NCBI RefSeq assembly: GCF_002234595.1
Contig: NZ_NMUL01000038.1
Coordinates: 240,015-304,014 of the forward strand
Origin: Amycolatopsis vastitatis
GTDB taxonomy: Bacteria > Actinomycetota > Actinomycetes > Mycobacteriales > Pseudonocardiaceae
DNA length: 64,000 nucleotides
Reading direction: 5' to 3'
Below the pieces are notes generated by a model. It was not told the origin of the DNA. It did no database searches and saw only the letters and a list, made by a program, of their open reading frames with translations. The stretch's first letter is position 1; every line of letters begins with the position of its first letter. This document shows, piece by piece, positions 17,532 through 26,478 of the stretch. Both the position numbers and the translations under genes were made by a program.

Positions 17532-18362
17532 ATGGGCACCGCGATCTTCCTGATCGTGCTCGTCGTCGTGATCGTCGGTGGCGGCCTCTACTTCTCGCGG
17601 CAGCGCGCCGCGGCCCGGCAGCGCGAGCTCGACGACGCCAAGGCCGACGCCCGGCGCCTCGTCGAGCGGCTCGGCGGCCAGGTGCTCAACCTGAACGGCA
17701 CGGACACCGCGTCGCAGCAGGCGATGGCCGACGCCGCCGAGCGCTACAACGCGGCCGGCTCGCAGATGGAGCAGGCCCGCACGATCGAGCAGGCCCGGCT
17801 GGTCAAGGAGACCGCCATCGAGGGCCTGTACTACGTCCGCGCGGCGCGCACCGCGATGGGCATGGACCCCGGCCCGCAGCTGCCGGAGGAGGCCGAGCGC
17901 GAGCGCGCCGGCAAGGTCACCGAGCGCCGCGAGGTCGACGTCGAGGGCCAGCACTACGCCGCCTCCCCCGACGCGGGCCAGGACACGCCGTACTACTACC
18001 CCGGCGGCCGCGTCGCGGGCCGTCCGGTCCCGCAGGGCTGGTACAGCGAGCCGTGGTGGAAGCCCGCGCTCGTCGCCGGCGCCTGGGGTCTCGGGTCGAT
18101 GTTCCTGTTCAGCGCGATGTTCTCCGGCATGGGCGGCATCGCGAGCGCCTCGGCCTGGGAGTCCGGTTACGACGCGGGCCAGCAGGACGCGCTCGAGTCC
18201 GGTGACATGGGCGGCGACGGCGGAGGCGACATGGGTGGCGACGGCGGAGGCGACTTCGGCGGAGACGGCGGCGGCCAGGACTTCGGCGGCGGCGACTTCG
18301 GCGGCTTCGACGGCGGCGGGTTCGACGGCGGGGGCTTCGACGGGGGCGGCTTCGACTTCTGA
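17532..18362 (+). CDS. Single-pass membrane protein with Gly/Asp-rich repeat tail
   Basis: 276 aa. An N-terminal span (AIFLIVLVVVIVGGGLYF) is followed by a charged helical region (~25-125) rich in Ala, Glu and Arg, perhaps coiled coil. A Tyr/Pro-rich segment contains YYYPGG and QGWYSEPWWKP, then a second hydrophobic stretch (~185-205). The tail repeats GDMGGDGGGD and later GGGFD. I recall similar actinomycete proteins labelled DUF1542-like, but no function is known. ATG 17532 is chosen because it directly precedes the membrane span. Confidence 0.8.
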   Translation: MGTAIFLIVLVVVIVGGGLYFSRQRAAARQRELDDAKADARRLVERLGGQVLNLNGTDTASQQAMADAAERYNAAGSQMEQARTIEQARLVKETAIEGLYYVRAARTAMGMDPGPQLPEEAERERAGKVTERREVDVEGQHYAASPDAGQDTPYYYPGGRVAGRPVPQGWYSEPWWKPALVAGAWGLGSMFLFSAMFSGMGGIASASAWESGYDAGQQDALESGDMGGDGGGDMGGDGGGDFGGDGGGQDFGGGDFGGFDGGGFDGGGFDGGGFDF

Positions 18363-18406
18363 ACTCCCGGCGGCGGCGGTTTCCCGGAAACCGCCGCCGT
18401 TTCGCG

Positions 18407-19018
18407 TCAGGAGCGGGGATCCGCCGCCCGCAGCGCCGGTTTGACGTGGGCCAGCGCCTCGCGCAGGTGCTCGTCCAGTGAGCCCCGCGGCACGACGAGC
18501 AGCCCCTGGCCGACGGGCTCGATCCAGCGCTTGACCGCGACCCGGGCGGCCGCCGAGACCATCGCCGCGAGCACGGCGTTCGTCAGGTCGTCGTGGCCGG
18601 TGCGGTCCGCGATGGCCACGGCCAGGGGGTCTTCGATCCCGCCGATCGTGTCGACGAACTCGGCCCGCAGGTTCGGCGCGGCCCTCAACAGCGCCAGCGC
18701 CTCCCCTGGCGGTTCGGCCCCGTACTGCCCGGCCACCGCTTCGACGACGGCGTCGGCCAGCGGCTCATCGGCCGGCCGGGCCCGCAGCGCCGCACCGATC
18801 CGCAGGGCGCGTTCGGCCGCGATCGCGGCCACGATCGCCTGTTCCCGGCTGGAAAAGTAGTTGTTGTAGGTCCGCGGCGACACGCCTGCCGCCTCGGCTA
18901 TCTCGTCGACCCGCAGGTTCTCCGGCCCGCGCTCCAGCGCCAGCCGCAGTGCCGCGGCGCTGAGCGCCTCGCGCGTCGCGGCCTTCTTGCGCTCACGCAA
19001 CCCACCGTTCTCGCTCAT
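18407..19018 (-). CDS. TetR-family transcriptional regulator
   Basis: 203 aa. The N-terminal HTH is RVDEIAEAAGVSPRTYNNYF, preceded by the basic LRERKKAATREAL. The C-terminal ligand-binding region is Ala-rich with no recognisable ligand motif. It is divergent from groEL; two palindromes in the 118-bp gap are probable operators, so it likely controls itself and may affect groEL. The stop is followed by an inverted region after the membrane-protein gene. Confidence 0.92.
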   Translation of the reverse strand: MSENGGLRERKKAATREALSAAALRLALERGPENLRVDEIAEAAGVSPRTYNNYFSSREQAIVAAIAAERALRIGAALRARPADEPLADAVVEAVAGQYGAEPPGEALALLRAAPNLRAEFVDTIGGIEDPLAVAIADRTGHDDLTNAVLAAMVSAAARVAVKRWIEPVGQGLLVVPRGSLDEHLREALAHVKPALRAADPRS

Positions 19019-19038
19019 GGCCCCACCTTACCGCTTTC

Positions 19039-19067
19039 TTGCGCGTGCGCAATTTTGCGTGCACGCA
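19039..19067. promoter_or_regulatory. Paired palindromes, likely TetR operator
   Basis: TTGCGC-GT-GCGCAA at 19039-19052 and the perfect palindrome TGCGTGCACGCA at 19056-19067, with centres about 16 bp apart. They lie between the TetR start and a -10-like TATGCT at 19076-19081 reading toward groEL. Confidence 0.55.
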
Positions 19068-19086
19068 CTTTTGTGTATGCTCCGGT

Positions 19087-19113
19087 CTGGCACTCGGGAG
19101 GCACGAGTGCCAG
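19087..19113. promoter_or_regulatory. CIRCE element upstream of groEL
   Basis: Perfect inverted repeat CTGGCACTC-N9-GAGTGCCAG, matching the CIRCE consensus arms (GCACTC/GAGTGC) and its exact 9-bp spacer. It lies just downstream of the -10 TATGCT and 24 bp before the groEL ATG, so HrcA should repress this gene. Confidence 0.85.
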
Positions 19114-19136
19114 CCGACCCAGGAAGAGGAACAGCC

Positions 19137-20747
19137 ATGGCGAAGATGATCGCTTTCGACGAACAGGCGCGGCGCGGGCTCGAACGGGGCATGAACACCC
19201 TGGCCGACGCCGTGAAGGTGACGCTGGGCCCGCGGGGCCGCAACGTCGTGCTCGACAAGAAGTGGGGCGCGCCGACCATCACCAACGACGGGGTCTCGAT
19301 CGCCAAGGAGATCGAGCTGGACGACCCGTGGGAGAAGATCGGCGCGGAGCTGGTCAAGGAGGTCGCCAAGAAGACCGACGACGTCGCCGGGGACGGCACC
19401 ACCACCGCCACCGTGCTCGCCCAGGCCCTCGTCCGCGAAGGCCTGCGCAACGTCGCGGCCGGCGCGAACCCGCTGGAACTCAAGCGCGGCATCGAAAAGG
19501 CCGTCGACGCCGTCGCGCAGCACCTGCTGAAGGGTGCCCAGGAGGTCGAAACCCGGGAGCAGATCGCGGCCACGGCGTCGATCTCCGCCGCCGACCCGGC
19601 CATCGGCGAGCTGATCGCGGAGGCGATGGACAAGGTCGGCAAGGAGGGCGTGATCACGGTCGAGGAGTCGAACACCTTCGGCCTCGAGCTGGAGCTGACC
19701 GAGGGCATGCGGTTCGACAAGGGTTACCTGGCGCCGCACTTCGCCACCGACACCGAGCGGATGGAGACGGTGTTCGACGACCCCTACCTGCTGTTCGTGG
19801 CGGCGAAGATCGGGTCGGTCAAGGAGCTGCTGCCGATCCTGGACGAGGTCATGCGCCAGAGCAGGCCGCTGGTGATCGTCGCCGAGGACGTCGAGGGCGA
19901 GGCACTGGCGACGCTGATCCTCAACAAGCTCAAGGGCACGTTCTCCTCGGTCGCGGTCAAGGCACCCGGGTTCGGCGACCGCCGCGAGGCGATGCTGGCC
20001 GACATGGCCGTGCTCACCGGCGGCGAGGTCGTCTCCGAAAAGGTCGGCCTGAAGCTCGAAACCGCCGGGCTGCCGGTGCTCGGCCGGGCGCGGCGGGTGG
20101 TCGTGACCAAGGACGACACCACGATCGTCGACGGCGGCGGCGACCCGGAGCGGATCGCCGGGCGGGCCGCGCAGATCCGGTCCGAGATCGAGCGCAGCGA
20201 ATCGGACTACGACCGGGAGAAGCTGCAGGAGCGGCTGGCCAGGCTGTCCGGCGGGGTCGCGGTGATCAAGGCGGGCGCGGCCACCGAGGTCGAGCTCAAG
20301 GAGCGCAAGCACCGCATCGAGGACGCCGTCCGGAACGCGAAGGCGGCCGTCGAGGAGGGCATCGTCGCCGGGGGCGGCGTCGCGCTCGCCCAGGCCGGCG
20401 GCGTGTTCGCCGGGCTCGGCCTCACCGGCGACGAAGCCACCGGCGCGAACATCGTCAAGGTGGCGCTGGAGGCTCCGCTCAAGCAGATCGCCGTCAACGC
20501 CGGGCTTGAGGGCGGCGTCGTCGCGGAGAAGGTCCGCGGCCTGCCGGCCGGGCACGGGCTCGACGCGGCGAGCGGCGCCTACGTCGACCTGATCGCCGCG
20601 GGGATCCTCGACCCGGCGAAGGTCACGCGCTCGGCACTGCAGAACGCGGCGTCCATCGCGGCGCTGTTCCTCACCACGGAGGCGGTCGTCACCGACAAGC
20701 CCGAAACCGGCGCGACGGCGGCACCGGAGCCGCCGATGGACTTCTGA
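19137..20747 (+). CDS. groEL: Chaperonin GroEL (60 kDa)
   Basis: 536 aa from ATG 19137, with AGGAAGAGGA upstream; longer starts would include the CIRCE site. It begins MAKMIAFDEQARRGLE. Hallmarks are KVTLGPRGRNVVLDKK, the ATP-site VAGDGTTTATVLAQA and VEEGIVAGGGVAL near the C-terminus. The end is PPMDF, not the Gly-Met-rich tail of many GroELs nor the His-rich tail of GroEL1. No groES lies beside it, as is usual for the lone second groEL of actinomycetes. It folds client proteins in an ATP-driven cage in the cytoplasm. Confidence 0.97.
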   Translation: MAKMIAFDEQARRGLERGMNTLADAVKVTLGPRGRNVVLDKKWGAPTITNDGVSIAKEIELDDPWEKIGAELVKEVAKKTDDVAGDGTTTATVLAQALVREGLRNVAAGANPLELKRGIEKAVDAVAQHLLKGAQEVETREQIAATASISAADPAIGELIAEAMDKVGKEGVITVEESNTFGLELELTEGMRFDKGYLAPHFATDTERMETVFDDPYLLFVAAKIGSVKELLPILDEVMRQSRPLVIVAEDVEGEALATLILNKLKGTFSSVAVKAPGFGDRREAMLADMAVLTGGEVVSEKVGLKLETAGLPVLGRARRVVVTKDDTTIVDGGGDPERIAGRAAQIRSEIERSESDYDREKLQERLARLSGGVAVIKAGAATEVELKERKHRIEDAVRNAKAAVEEGIVAGGGVALAQAGGVFAGLGLTGDEATGANIVKVALEAPLKQIAVNAGLEGGVVAEKVRGLPAGHGLDAASGAYVDLIAAGILDPAKVTRSALQNAASIAALFLTTEAVVTDKPETGATAAPEPPMDF

Positions 20748-20757
20748 GGCGCGCCGG

Positions 20758-21564
20758 TCAGGGCTGGCACTTCGGGCACCAGTAGAGGTTCCGCCCGACC
20801 AGTTCCGAGTGCGCCACCGGCGTCCCGCACACCAGGCACGGTTCGCCGGCGCGGCGGTAGACGTAGACCTCGCCGCCGTGGCGGTCGACCCGGGCCGCGC
20901 GCCCCATCGCCTCCGGCAGGTGTTCCGGGCGGACCGTGTCGATGCGGCCGACGCGGACGCCGTCCCGCATCAGGGTCACCAGGTCCGCCCACAGGTCGTC
21001 CCACAGCGTGCGGTCCAGCGCCCGCCCCGGCGTGAGCGGGGCGACGCCGTGGCGGAACAGCACCTCGGCGCGGTAGACGTTGCCGACGCCCGCGAGGACC
21101 GCCTGATCCATCAGCAACGCGGCGATCGACGTCTTGGACCGCGAAACGCGCGCCCAGGCCAGCTCGGGTTTCGCGTCACGCCGCAGCGGGTCGGGACCGA
21201 GCCGGGCCTTGATCGCGTCGGCCTGCGCGGGGTCGAGCAGCTCGCACTTCGTGGGCCCGCGCAGGTCCGTCCAATGTGTCCGGCCGGCCAGCCGCAGCCG
21301 GACCTGGCCCACCGGCTCGGACGCGGGCAGCGGGGCTTCGCCGAAGGTGCCGTAGAGACCCAGGTGGATGTGCACGATCCCGTGCGGGCCGTAGTCGTGG
21401 AACAGGTGCTTGCCGTGCGCCTCGGCGCCGACGAACACCTGACCGTCCAAACGGGACGCTTCGGCGGCGAACCGGCCCTGCGGGCTGCTGACCGCCACCG
21501 GGGCGCCGGCGAACCGGCGCTTGTGCAACCGCGCGAGCCGGTGGAGCGTGTGCCCCTCGGGCAT
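20758..21564 (-). CDS. nei2: Fpg/Nei-family DNA glycosylase-lyase (endonuclease VIII-like)
   Basis: 268 aa. The N-terminal catalytic start MPEGHTLHR provides Pro2 and Glu3 for Schiff-base chemistry. The helix-2-turn-helix has LLMDQAVLAGVGNVYRAE. A C-terminal zinc finger shows CLVCGTP and CPKC. It removes oxidised bases and nicks the strand. The ATG overlaps the rpiB stop (ATGA), an arrangement also known from mycobacteria. His after Gly in MPEGH points to Nei rather than Fpg (MPELPE). Confidence 0.93.
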   Translation of the reverse strand: MPEGHTLHRLARLHKRRFAGAPVAVSSPQGRFAAEASRLDGQVFVGAEAHGKHLFHDYGPHGIVHIHLGLYGTFGEAPLPASEPVGQVRLRLAGRTHWTDLRGPTKCELLDPAQADAIKARLGPDPLRRDAKPELAWARVSRSKTSIAALLMDQAVLAGVGNVYRAEVLFRHGVAPLTPGRALDRTLWDDLWADLVTLMRDGVRVGRIDTVRPEHLPEAMGRAARVDRHGGEVYVYRRAGEPCLVCGTPVAHSELVGRNLYWCPKCQP

Positions 21565-22037
21565 CAGGCCTCCGGCAGCGCCGGCGGGGTGCCGGTGCGC
21601 TCGTAGTCCAGCAGCTGCTGGACCCGGCGCGCGTGCCGCTCCTCCTGCGAGACCTCCGTCGCCAGGAACGCTTCGACGATTTCGGTGGCGTCCTCGGCGG
21701 TGTGCATCCGGGCGCCGACGCCGATCAGCTGGGCGTGGTTGTGCTCCCGGCACAGCTGGGCGGTCTCGACGCTCCAGGCCAGGCCGCAGCGCGCGCCCGG
21801 GACCTTGTTCGCGGCGATCTGCTCACCGTTGCCGGAGCCGCCGACGACGATGCCGCGGCTGCCTTCGTCGGCCACCACGCGCAGCGCCGTCTCGACGCAG
21901 AACGCCGGGTAGTCGTCGGCCGCGTCGTAGACGTGCGGGCCGATGTCGGTGACCTCGTGGCCCTGCTTCTCCAGGTGAGCCACCAGGTGGTTCTTCAGCT
22001 CGAAACCGGCATGGTCGGATCCCAAGTAGACACGCAC
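21564..22037 (-). CDS. rpiB: Ribose-5-phosphate isomerase B
   Basis: 157 aa from GTG 22037. The Rossmann-like fold begins VRVYLGSDHAGFELK with the phosphate-binding SDHAG motif. The active-site loop GGSGNGEQIAANK has Ser/Gly where E. coli RpiB has Cys and a Glu two residues later, the Mycobacterium tuberculosis type that uses Glu as base. It interconverts ribose-5-P and ribulose-5-P in the pentose phosphate pathway. It is the first gene of a coupled pair with nei2. Confidence 0.95.
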   Translation of the reverse strand: MRVYLGSDHAGFELKNHLVAHLEKQGHEVTDIGPHVYDAADDYPAFCVETALRVVADEGSRGIVVGGSGNGEQIAANKVPGARCGLAWSVETAQLCREHNHAQLIGVGARMHTAEDATEIVEAFLATEVSQEERHARRVQQLLDYERTGTPPALPEA

Positions 22038-22161
22038 GGCTGGGAGTCTGCCATCACGCCCGGTTTCGGGCATGCTCCGGGTGGGGATCCGGGCGGGTGC
22101 CCGCCTCCCCGGTGTGACCCACGTCCCTGCCGGGGACGATCACGAGCGAAGGAGCCGAGGC

Positions 22162-22971
22162 ATGACCGGCCGCTGGACCGAGGTCGCCGACGGCGTGCAC
22201 GCGCGCCGCTACGAGGAGCTGGACCTGACGGTCGGGCTGGTCGTGGGCGCCGGGCGCTGCCTGGTCGTCGACACCCGCGGCGACGTCGAGCAGGGCACCG
22301 AGCTGGCCGCCGCCGTCCGCGAGATCACCCCGCTGCCGTGGGCCGTGGTCTGCACGCACGCGCACTTCGACCACGCCTGGGGCACCGAGTCGTTCCTGCC
22401 GTGCGAGGTCTGGGCGCACGAGCGCTGTGCCGCCGACCTGACCGGGGACACCGAGGCCGCCCGCGCCAGATGGATGGCCCACTACCGCGGCGAAGGCAAG
22501 CCGGAGATCGCCGAGGCGATCTCACGCACGACCATCACGGCCCCGGACCACACGTTCACCGGACGCGTCGAACTCGACCTCGGCGGCCGCACGGCCGTCC
22601 TGCTGCACCCCGGCCGCGCGCACACCGACCACGACGTGGTCGTGCACGTCCCGGACGCGGGGGTCGTCTTCGCCGGCGACGTCGTCGAGCACGCCGAAGC
22701 CGGGTTCAGCGCGTTTTCCTTCAGCGAGGAGACCGACCTGACCGCCTGGCCGGACGCCCTCGACGCGATCCTCGCGCTGGAGCCGCGCGTCGTCGTGCCC
22801 GGCCACGGCGACCCGGTCGACGCGGCCTTCGTCCGCCACCACCGCGACGGCTTGCACGAGCTGATCTCGCTCAAGGCGGGCGTGGGCCGCGGCGAGACGA
22901 CCGAGGTGGCCGCCGTGGCAGCCTCCCGCTACCCCAGCGACGTCACCCTGGCCGCCCTCGCGACCCCCTGA
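22162..22971 (+). CDS. Metallo-beta-lactamase-fold hydrolase
   Basis: 269 aa from ATG 22162 with AAGGAG upstream. The zinc signature is THAHFDHAWG (HxHxDH), with further ligands at HPGRAHTDHDV, an Asp in VFAGDVVEH and the last His in VVPGHGDPVD. The insert ARWMAHYRGEGKPEIAEAIS forms a helical cap. Members hydrolyse thioesters, lactones or other esters; the substrate is unknown. The 124-bp gap to divergent rpiB holds both promoters. Confidence 0.92.
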   Translation: MTGRWTEVADGVHARRYEELDLTVGLVVGAGRCLVVDTRGDVEQGTELAAAVREITPLPWAVVCTHAHFDHAWGTESFLPCEVWAHERCAADLTGDTEAARARWMAHYRGEGKPEIAEAISRTTITAPDHTFTGRVELDLGGRTAVLLHPGRAHTDHDVVVHVPDAGVVFAGDVVEHAEAGFSAFSFSEETDLTAWPDALDAILALEPRVVVPGHGDPVDAAFVRHHRDGLHELISLKAGVGRGETTEVAAVAASRYPSDVTLAALATP

Positions 22972-22978
22972 AGACGGC

Positions 22979-23599
22979 TCAGCCGAAGTTCAGCTCACCC
23001 GTCCGGGTGCGCTTGAGCTCGAAGAAGTCCGGGTAGCTCGCCAGCGCCACCGCGCCGTCGAACACCTTCAGCGCGTCTTCGCCACGCGGGATCGAGCTCA
23101 GCACCGGGCCGAAGAACGCCACGCCGTCGATGTGGATCGTCGGCGTGCCGACGTCCTGGCCGACCGGGTCCATGCCCTCGTGGTGGCTCTTCTTCAGCGC
23201 CTCGTCGTACTCCGTGGAGTCCGCGGCGTCGAAGAGCTCGGCGGGGGCGCCGATCGCGGCCAGCGCCTCCTTGATGACCTGGTCGCGGTCCTTGTTGCCC
23301 TGGTTGTGGTAGCGGGTGCCGAACTCGGTGTAGTACTCGCGCAGCATCTCCTCGCCCTTGAGCTGCGACAGCGCCACGGCCACGCGCACCGGGCCCCAGC
23401 CCTGGGACAGCAGTTCCTTGTACTGCTCGGGCAGCTCGTCCCGGCCTTCGTTCAGCACCGACAGGCTCATGATCCGGAAGCGCAGGTCGAGGTTGCGGTG
23501 CTTCTCCACCTCCAGGATCCAGCGGGAGGTGATCCACGCGAACGGGCAGATCGGGTCGAAGTAGAAGTCGACCTTCGTGGGCTGCTCGGCTGCGGTCAT
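22979..23599 (-). CDS. DsbA-like mycothiol-dependent nitroreductase family protein
   Basis: 206 aa. The thioredoxin fold with helical insertion starts KVDFYFDPICPFAWITSRW. The motif is CPFA, so only the first Cys of the CxxC is present. Family members related to Rv2466c use mycothiol to reduce substrates; a mono-Cys form would need a mycothiol mixed disulfide. The cis-Pro loop is VGTPTIHI. It is divergent from pepN. Confidence 0.85.
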   Translation of the reverse strand: MTAAEQPTKVDFYFDPICPFAWITSRWILEVEKHRNLDLRFRIMSLSVLNEGRDELPEQYKELLSQGWGPVRVAVALSQLKGEEMLREYYTEFGTRYHNQGNKDRDQVIKEALAAIGAPAELFDAADSTEYDEALKKSHHEGMDPVGQDVGTPTIHIDGVAFFGPVLSSIPRGEDALKVFDGAVALASYPDFFELKRTRTGELNFG

Positions 23600-23753
23600 C
23601 GGGGCACTCCTGGGTCACGTCTCGAGATGGGGCACACCCCCACACGACGGGCCAACACCGGGAAACGCGGGGTTGTTCCCTTATCGCCCCCCACCCCGTC
23701 CCCATGATTGGATGCGGGGAGTTGAAAACCGATACCAACGACCAGAGGTGCCT

Positions 23754-26321
23754 GTGCCCGCCCCCAACCTGACCCGCGACCAAGCCAAGCTGCGCGCGGA
23801 TCTGCTCGAAGTCACCGCTTACGACATCGAGCTCGATCTGACCGACGGCCACGGCGGACCCGGGGAGAAGACCTTCGCGTCGAAGACGACCGTCCGGTTC
23901 TCCAGCGCCCGGGCCGGCGAATCGACGTGGGTCGACATCGTCGCCGACCGCGTGCACTCGGCCACCCTGAACGGCGCGGACGTCGACGTCACCGCGTACG
24001 TCGAGGACAAGGGCATCGCGCTGGCCGGGCTGGCCGAGGCGAACGAGCTCACCGTGACCGCCGACTGCCGGTACATGAACACCGGCGAAGGCCTGCACCG
24101 GTTCGTCGACCCGGTCGACGACGGCGTCTACCTGTACACCCAGTTCGAGACGGCGGACGCCAAGCGGATGTTCGCCTGCTTCGACCAGCCCGACCTGAAG
24201 TCGGTCTACCGGCTCACCGTCGTCGCGCCGAAGGACTGGAAAGTCGTCTCGAACACGATGGTGGAAGCATCCGGGGAGACGCCGGAAGGCGCCGTCCGGA
24301 CGGTGTTCAAGGAGTCCGAGCGGCTGTCGACCTACCTGGTCGCGCTGATCGCCGGCCCGTACGCCCAGTGGCGCGACGAGTACACCGACGCCCACAAGAC
24401 CATCCCGCTCGGCATCTACTGCCGCGCGTCGCTGGCCGAGCACATGGACGCCGACCGGCTGTTCACCGAGACCAAGCAGGGCTTCGGCTTCTACCACGAG
24501 AAGTTCGGCACGCCCTACCCGTTCTCCAAGTACGACCAGCTGTTCGTGCCGGAGTTCAACGCGGGCGCGATGGAGAACGCCGGCGCGGTGACGTTCCTGG
24601 AGGACTACGTCTTCCGCAGCCGCGTCACCCGCTACGCCTACGAGCGGCGCGCCGAGACGCTGCTGCACGAGATGGCGCACATGTGGTTCGGCGACCTGGT
24701 CACCATGCGCTGGTGGGACGACCTGTGGCTGAACGAGTCGTTCGCGACCTTCGCGAGCGTGCTGGCCCAGGCCGAGGCCACCGAGTACAAGAACGCGTGG
24801 ACCAGCTTCGCGAACATCGAGAAGTCGTGGGCCTACCGGCAGGACCAGCTGCCTTCGACGCACCCGATCGCGGCCGACATCGTCGACCTGCACGCGGTCG
24901 AGGTCAACTTCGACGGCATCACCTACGCCAAGGGCGCGAGCGTGCTCAAGCAGCTCGTCGCCTACGTCGGGCTGGACCACTTCCTCGACGGCCTGAAGGT
25001 GTACTTCGGCAAGCACGCCTGGGGCAACGCCACCCTGGCCGACCTGCTGGGCGCGCTGGAGGAGGCGTCCGGCCGCGACCTGTCGTGGTGGAGCGCGCAG
25101 TGGCTGGAGACCACCGGGCTGAACTCGCTGAGCCCGCGCTACGAAATCGGCGCGGACGGGACGTTCACGTCGTTCGCCGTCGTGCAGTCCGGCGCGAAGC
25201 CGGGCGCGGGTGAGCTGCGCACGCACCGCGTCGCGGTCGGCGTCTACGACGAGGACTCGTCCGGGAAGATCGTCCGGAAGCACCGCGTCGAGCTGGACGT
25301 CGACGGCGAGCGCACCGAGGTGCCGGACCTGGTCGGGCAGCCGGCGGGCAAGCTGGTGCTGGTCAACGACGACGACCTGACCTACTGCACGATGCGGCTC
25401 GACCCGGCGTCGCTGACCACGCTGATCGACCGCATCGCCGACATCACCGAGCCGCTGCCGCGCACGCTGTGCTGGTCGGCGGCGTGGGAGATGACCCGCG
25501 AAGCCGAGCTGAAGGCCCGCGACTTCGTCACGCTGGTGCAGCGCGGCATCCACACCGAGAGCGAGGTCGGCGTCGTCCAGCGGCTGCTGCTGCAGGCCCA
25601 GACGGCGCTGAACTCCTACGCCGAGCAGGAGTGGGCGGCCTCGACCGGCTGGCCGGCGTTCACCGCGCGGCTGCTGGAGCTGGTCCGAGACGCCGAGCCG
25701 GGTTCGGACCACCAGCTGGCGTTCGTGAACTCGCTGGCCGGGTCGGTGCTGGACGGTCCCACGTTGTCGGTGCTGTCCGGCTGGCTCGACGGGTCCGCGC
25801 CTTTGGAAGGTCTCACGGTCGACACGGACCTGCGCTGGCGCCTGCTGCACGCGCTGGTGGCCCACGGCAAGGCGGATGCGGCGGAGATCGACGCCGAGCT
25901 GGCCCGCGACAACACGGCCACGGGCCGCCGCCAGGCGGAACGCGCCCGGGCGCTGCGCCCGACGGCGGAGGCCAAGGCCGACGCGTGGCAGCGCGCGGTG
26001 TACGACGACGAGCTGCCGAACGCGGTCAGCGACTCGCTCATCTCGGGCTTCTCGCACCCGGGCCAGAAGGCGCTGCTGGGTTCGTACGTGGCCAAGTACT
26101 TCGAGGTGATCGACGAGGTGTGGCAGCGGCGCTCGAGCGAGCGCGCGCAGCCGATCGCGATCGGGCTGTACCCGTCGTGGGCGGTGGACCCGGAGACGGT
26201 GTCGGCGTCCGACGACTGGCTGGCCGGCGAGCACCCGCAGGCCTTGAGGCGGCTGGTCTCGGAGGGACGCGCGGGCATCGTGCGCGCGTTGGCGGCCCGG
26301 GACTTCGACGCCCAGGCCTGA
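23754..26321 (+). CDS. pepN: Aminopeptidase N (M1 family)
   Basis: 855 aa from GTG 23754, which follows AGAGG and gives the usual (M)PAPNLTRDQA start; a longer open frame upstream is not conserved. The substrate-binding motif is GAMENAGAVTF and the zinc site is HEMAHMW-x18-E (LWLNESFA). A Tyr for transition-state stabilisation and the ERAP1-like C-terminal helical domain follow. It removes N-terminal residues from peptides in the cytoplasm. Confidence 0.96.
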   Translation: MPAPNLTRDQAKLRADLLEVTAYDIELDLTDGHGGPGEKTFASKTTVRFSSARAGESTWVDIVADRVHSATLNGADVDVTAYVEDKGIALAGLAEANELTVTADCRYMNTGEGLHRFVDPVDDGVYLYTQFETADAKRMFACFDQPDLKSVYRLTVVAPKDWKVVSNTMVEASGETPEGAVRTVFKESERLSTYLVALIAGPYAQWRDEYTDAHKTIPLGIYCRASLAEHMDADRLFTETKQGFGFYHEKFGTPYPFSKYDQLFVPEFNAGAMENAGAVTFLEDYVFRSRVTRYAYERRAETLLHEMAHMWFGDLVTMRWWDDLWLNESFATFASVLAQAEATEYKNAWTSFANIEKSWAYRQDQLPSTHPIAADIVDLHAVEVNFDGITYAKGASVLKQLVAYVGLDHFLDGLKVYFGKHAWGNATLADLLGALEEASGRDLSWWSAQWLETTGLNSLSPRYEIGADGTFTSFAVVQSGAKPGAGELRTHRVAVGVYDEDSSGKIVRKHRVELDVDGERTEVPDLVGQPAGKLVLVNDDDLTYCTMRLDPASLTTLIDRIADITEPLPRTLCWSAAWEMTREAELKARDFVTLVQRGIHTESEVGVVQRLLLQAQTALNSYAEQEWAASTGWPAFTARLLELVRDAEPGSDHQLAFVNSLAGSVLDGPTLSVLSGWLDGSAPLEGLTVDTDLRWRLLHALVAHGKADAAEIDAELARDNTATGRRQAERARALRPTAEAKADAWQRAVYDDELPNAVSDSLISGFSHPGQKALLGSYVAKYFEVIDEVWQRRSSERAQPIAIGLYPSWAVDPETVSASDDWLAGEHPQALRRLVSEGRAGIVRALAARDFDAQA

Positions 26322-26328
26322 CGACCGC

Positions 26329-26406
26329 CCCAATGTGGCGTTCGGTGCGTCTGACGCACCGAACGCCACATTGGGTGCGCTGGACGCAACCAACGCCACA
26401 TTGGGG
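26329..26406. repeat. Intergenic palindromic repeat (full copy)
   Basis: Two 22-bp arms (26329-26350 and 26354-26375) are perfect complements around a 3-nt loop. A third partial arm ends at 26406 with GCCACATTGGGG. The same left arm recurs at 32072. Such GC-rich palindromes resemble dispersed REP/BIME elements and may protect the pepN mRNA end. Confidence 0.75.
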
Positions 26407-26433
26407 CGCTTGAGACCGGCTCAGGACACGAAG

Positions 26434-26464
26434 GAGCCCCGCACCTCGAGCAGGTGCGGGGCTC
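26434..26464 (+). terminator. Rho-independent terminator after pepN
   Basis: 13-bp perfect stem GAGCCCCGCACCT with its complement, 5-nt loop and then TTTCG. It lies between convergent pepN and the DUF5130 gene and can serve both. Confidence 0.75.
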
Positions 26465-26478
26465 TTTCGCGTCTCGGG

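Noticed and set aside
20748..20760. groES next to groEL
   Set aside because: The following gene is a DNA glycosylase on the other strand; no GroES-like frame lies nearby.
22995..26399. Very long minus-strand frame opposite pepN and the DsbA-like gene
   Set aside because: Arg/Gly/Val-rich shadow of high-GC coding DNA; the plus-strand pepN has all M1 catalytic motifs.
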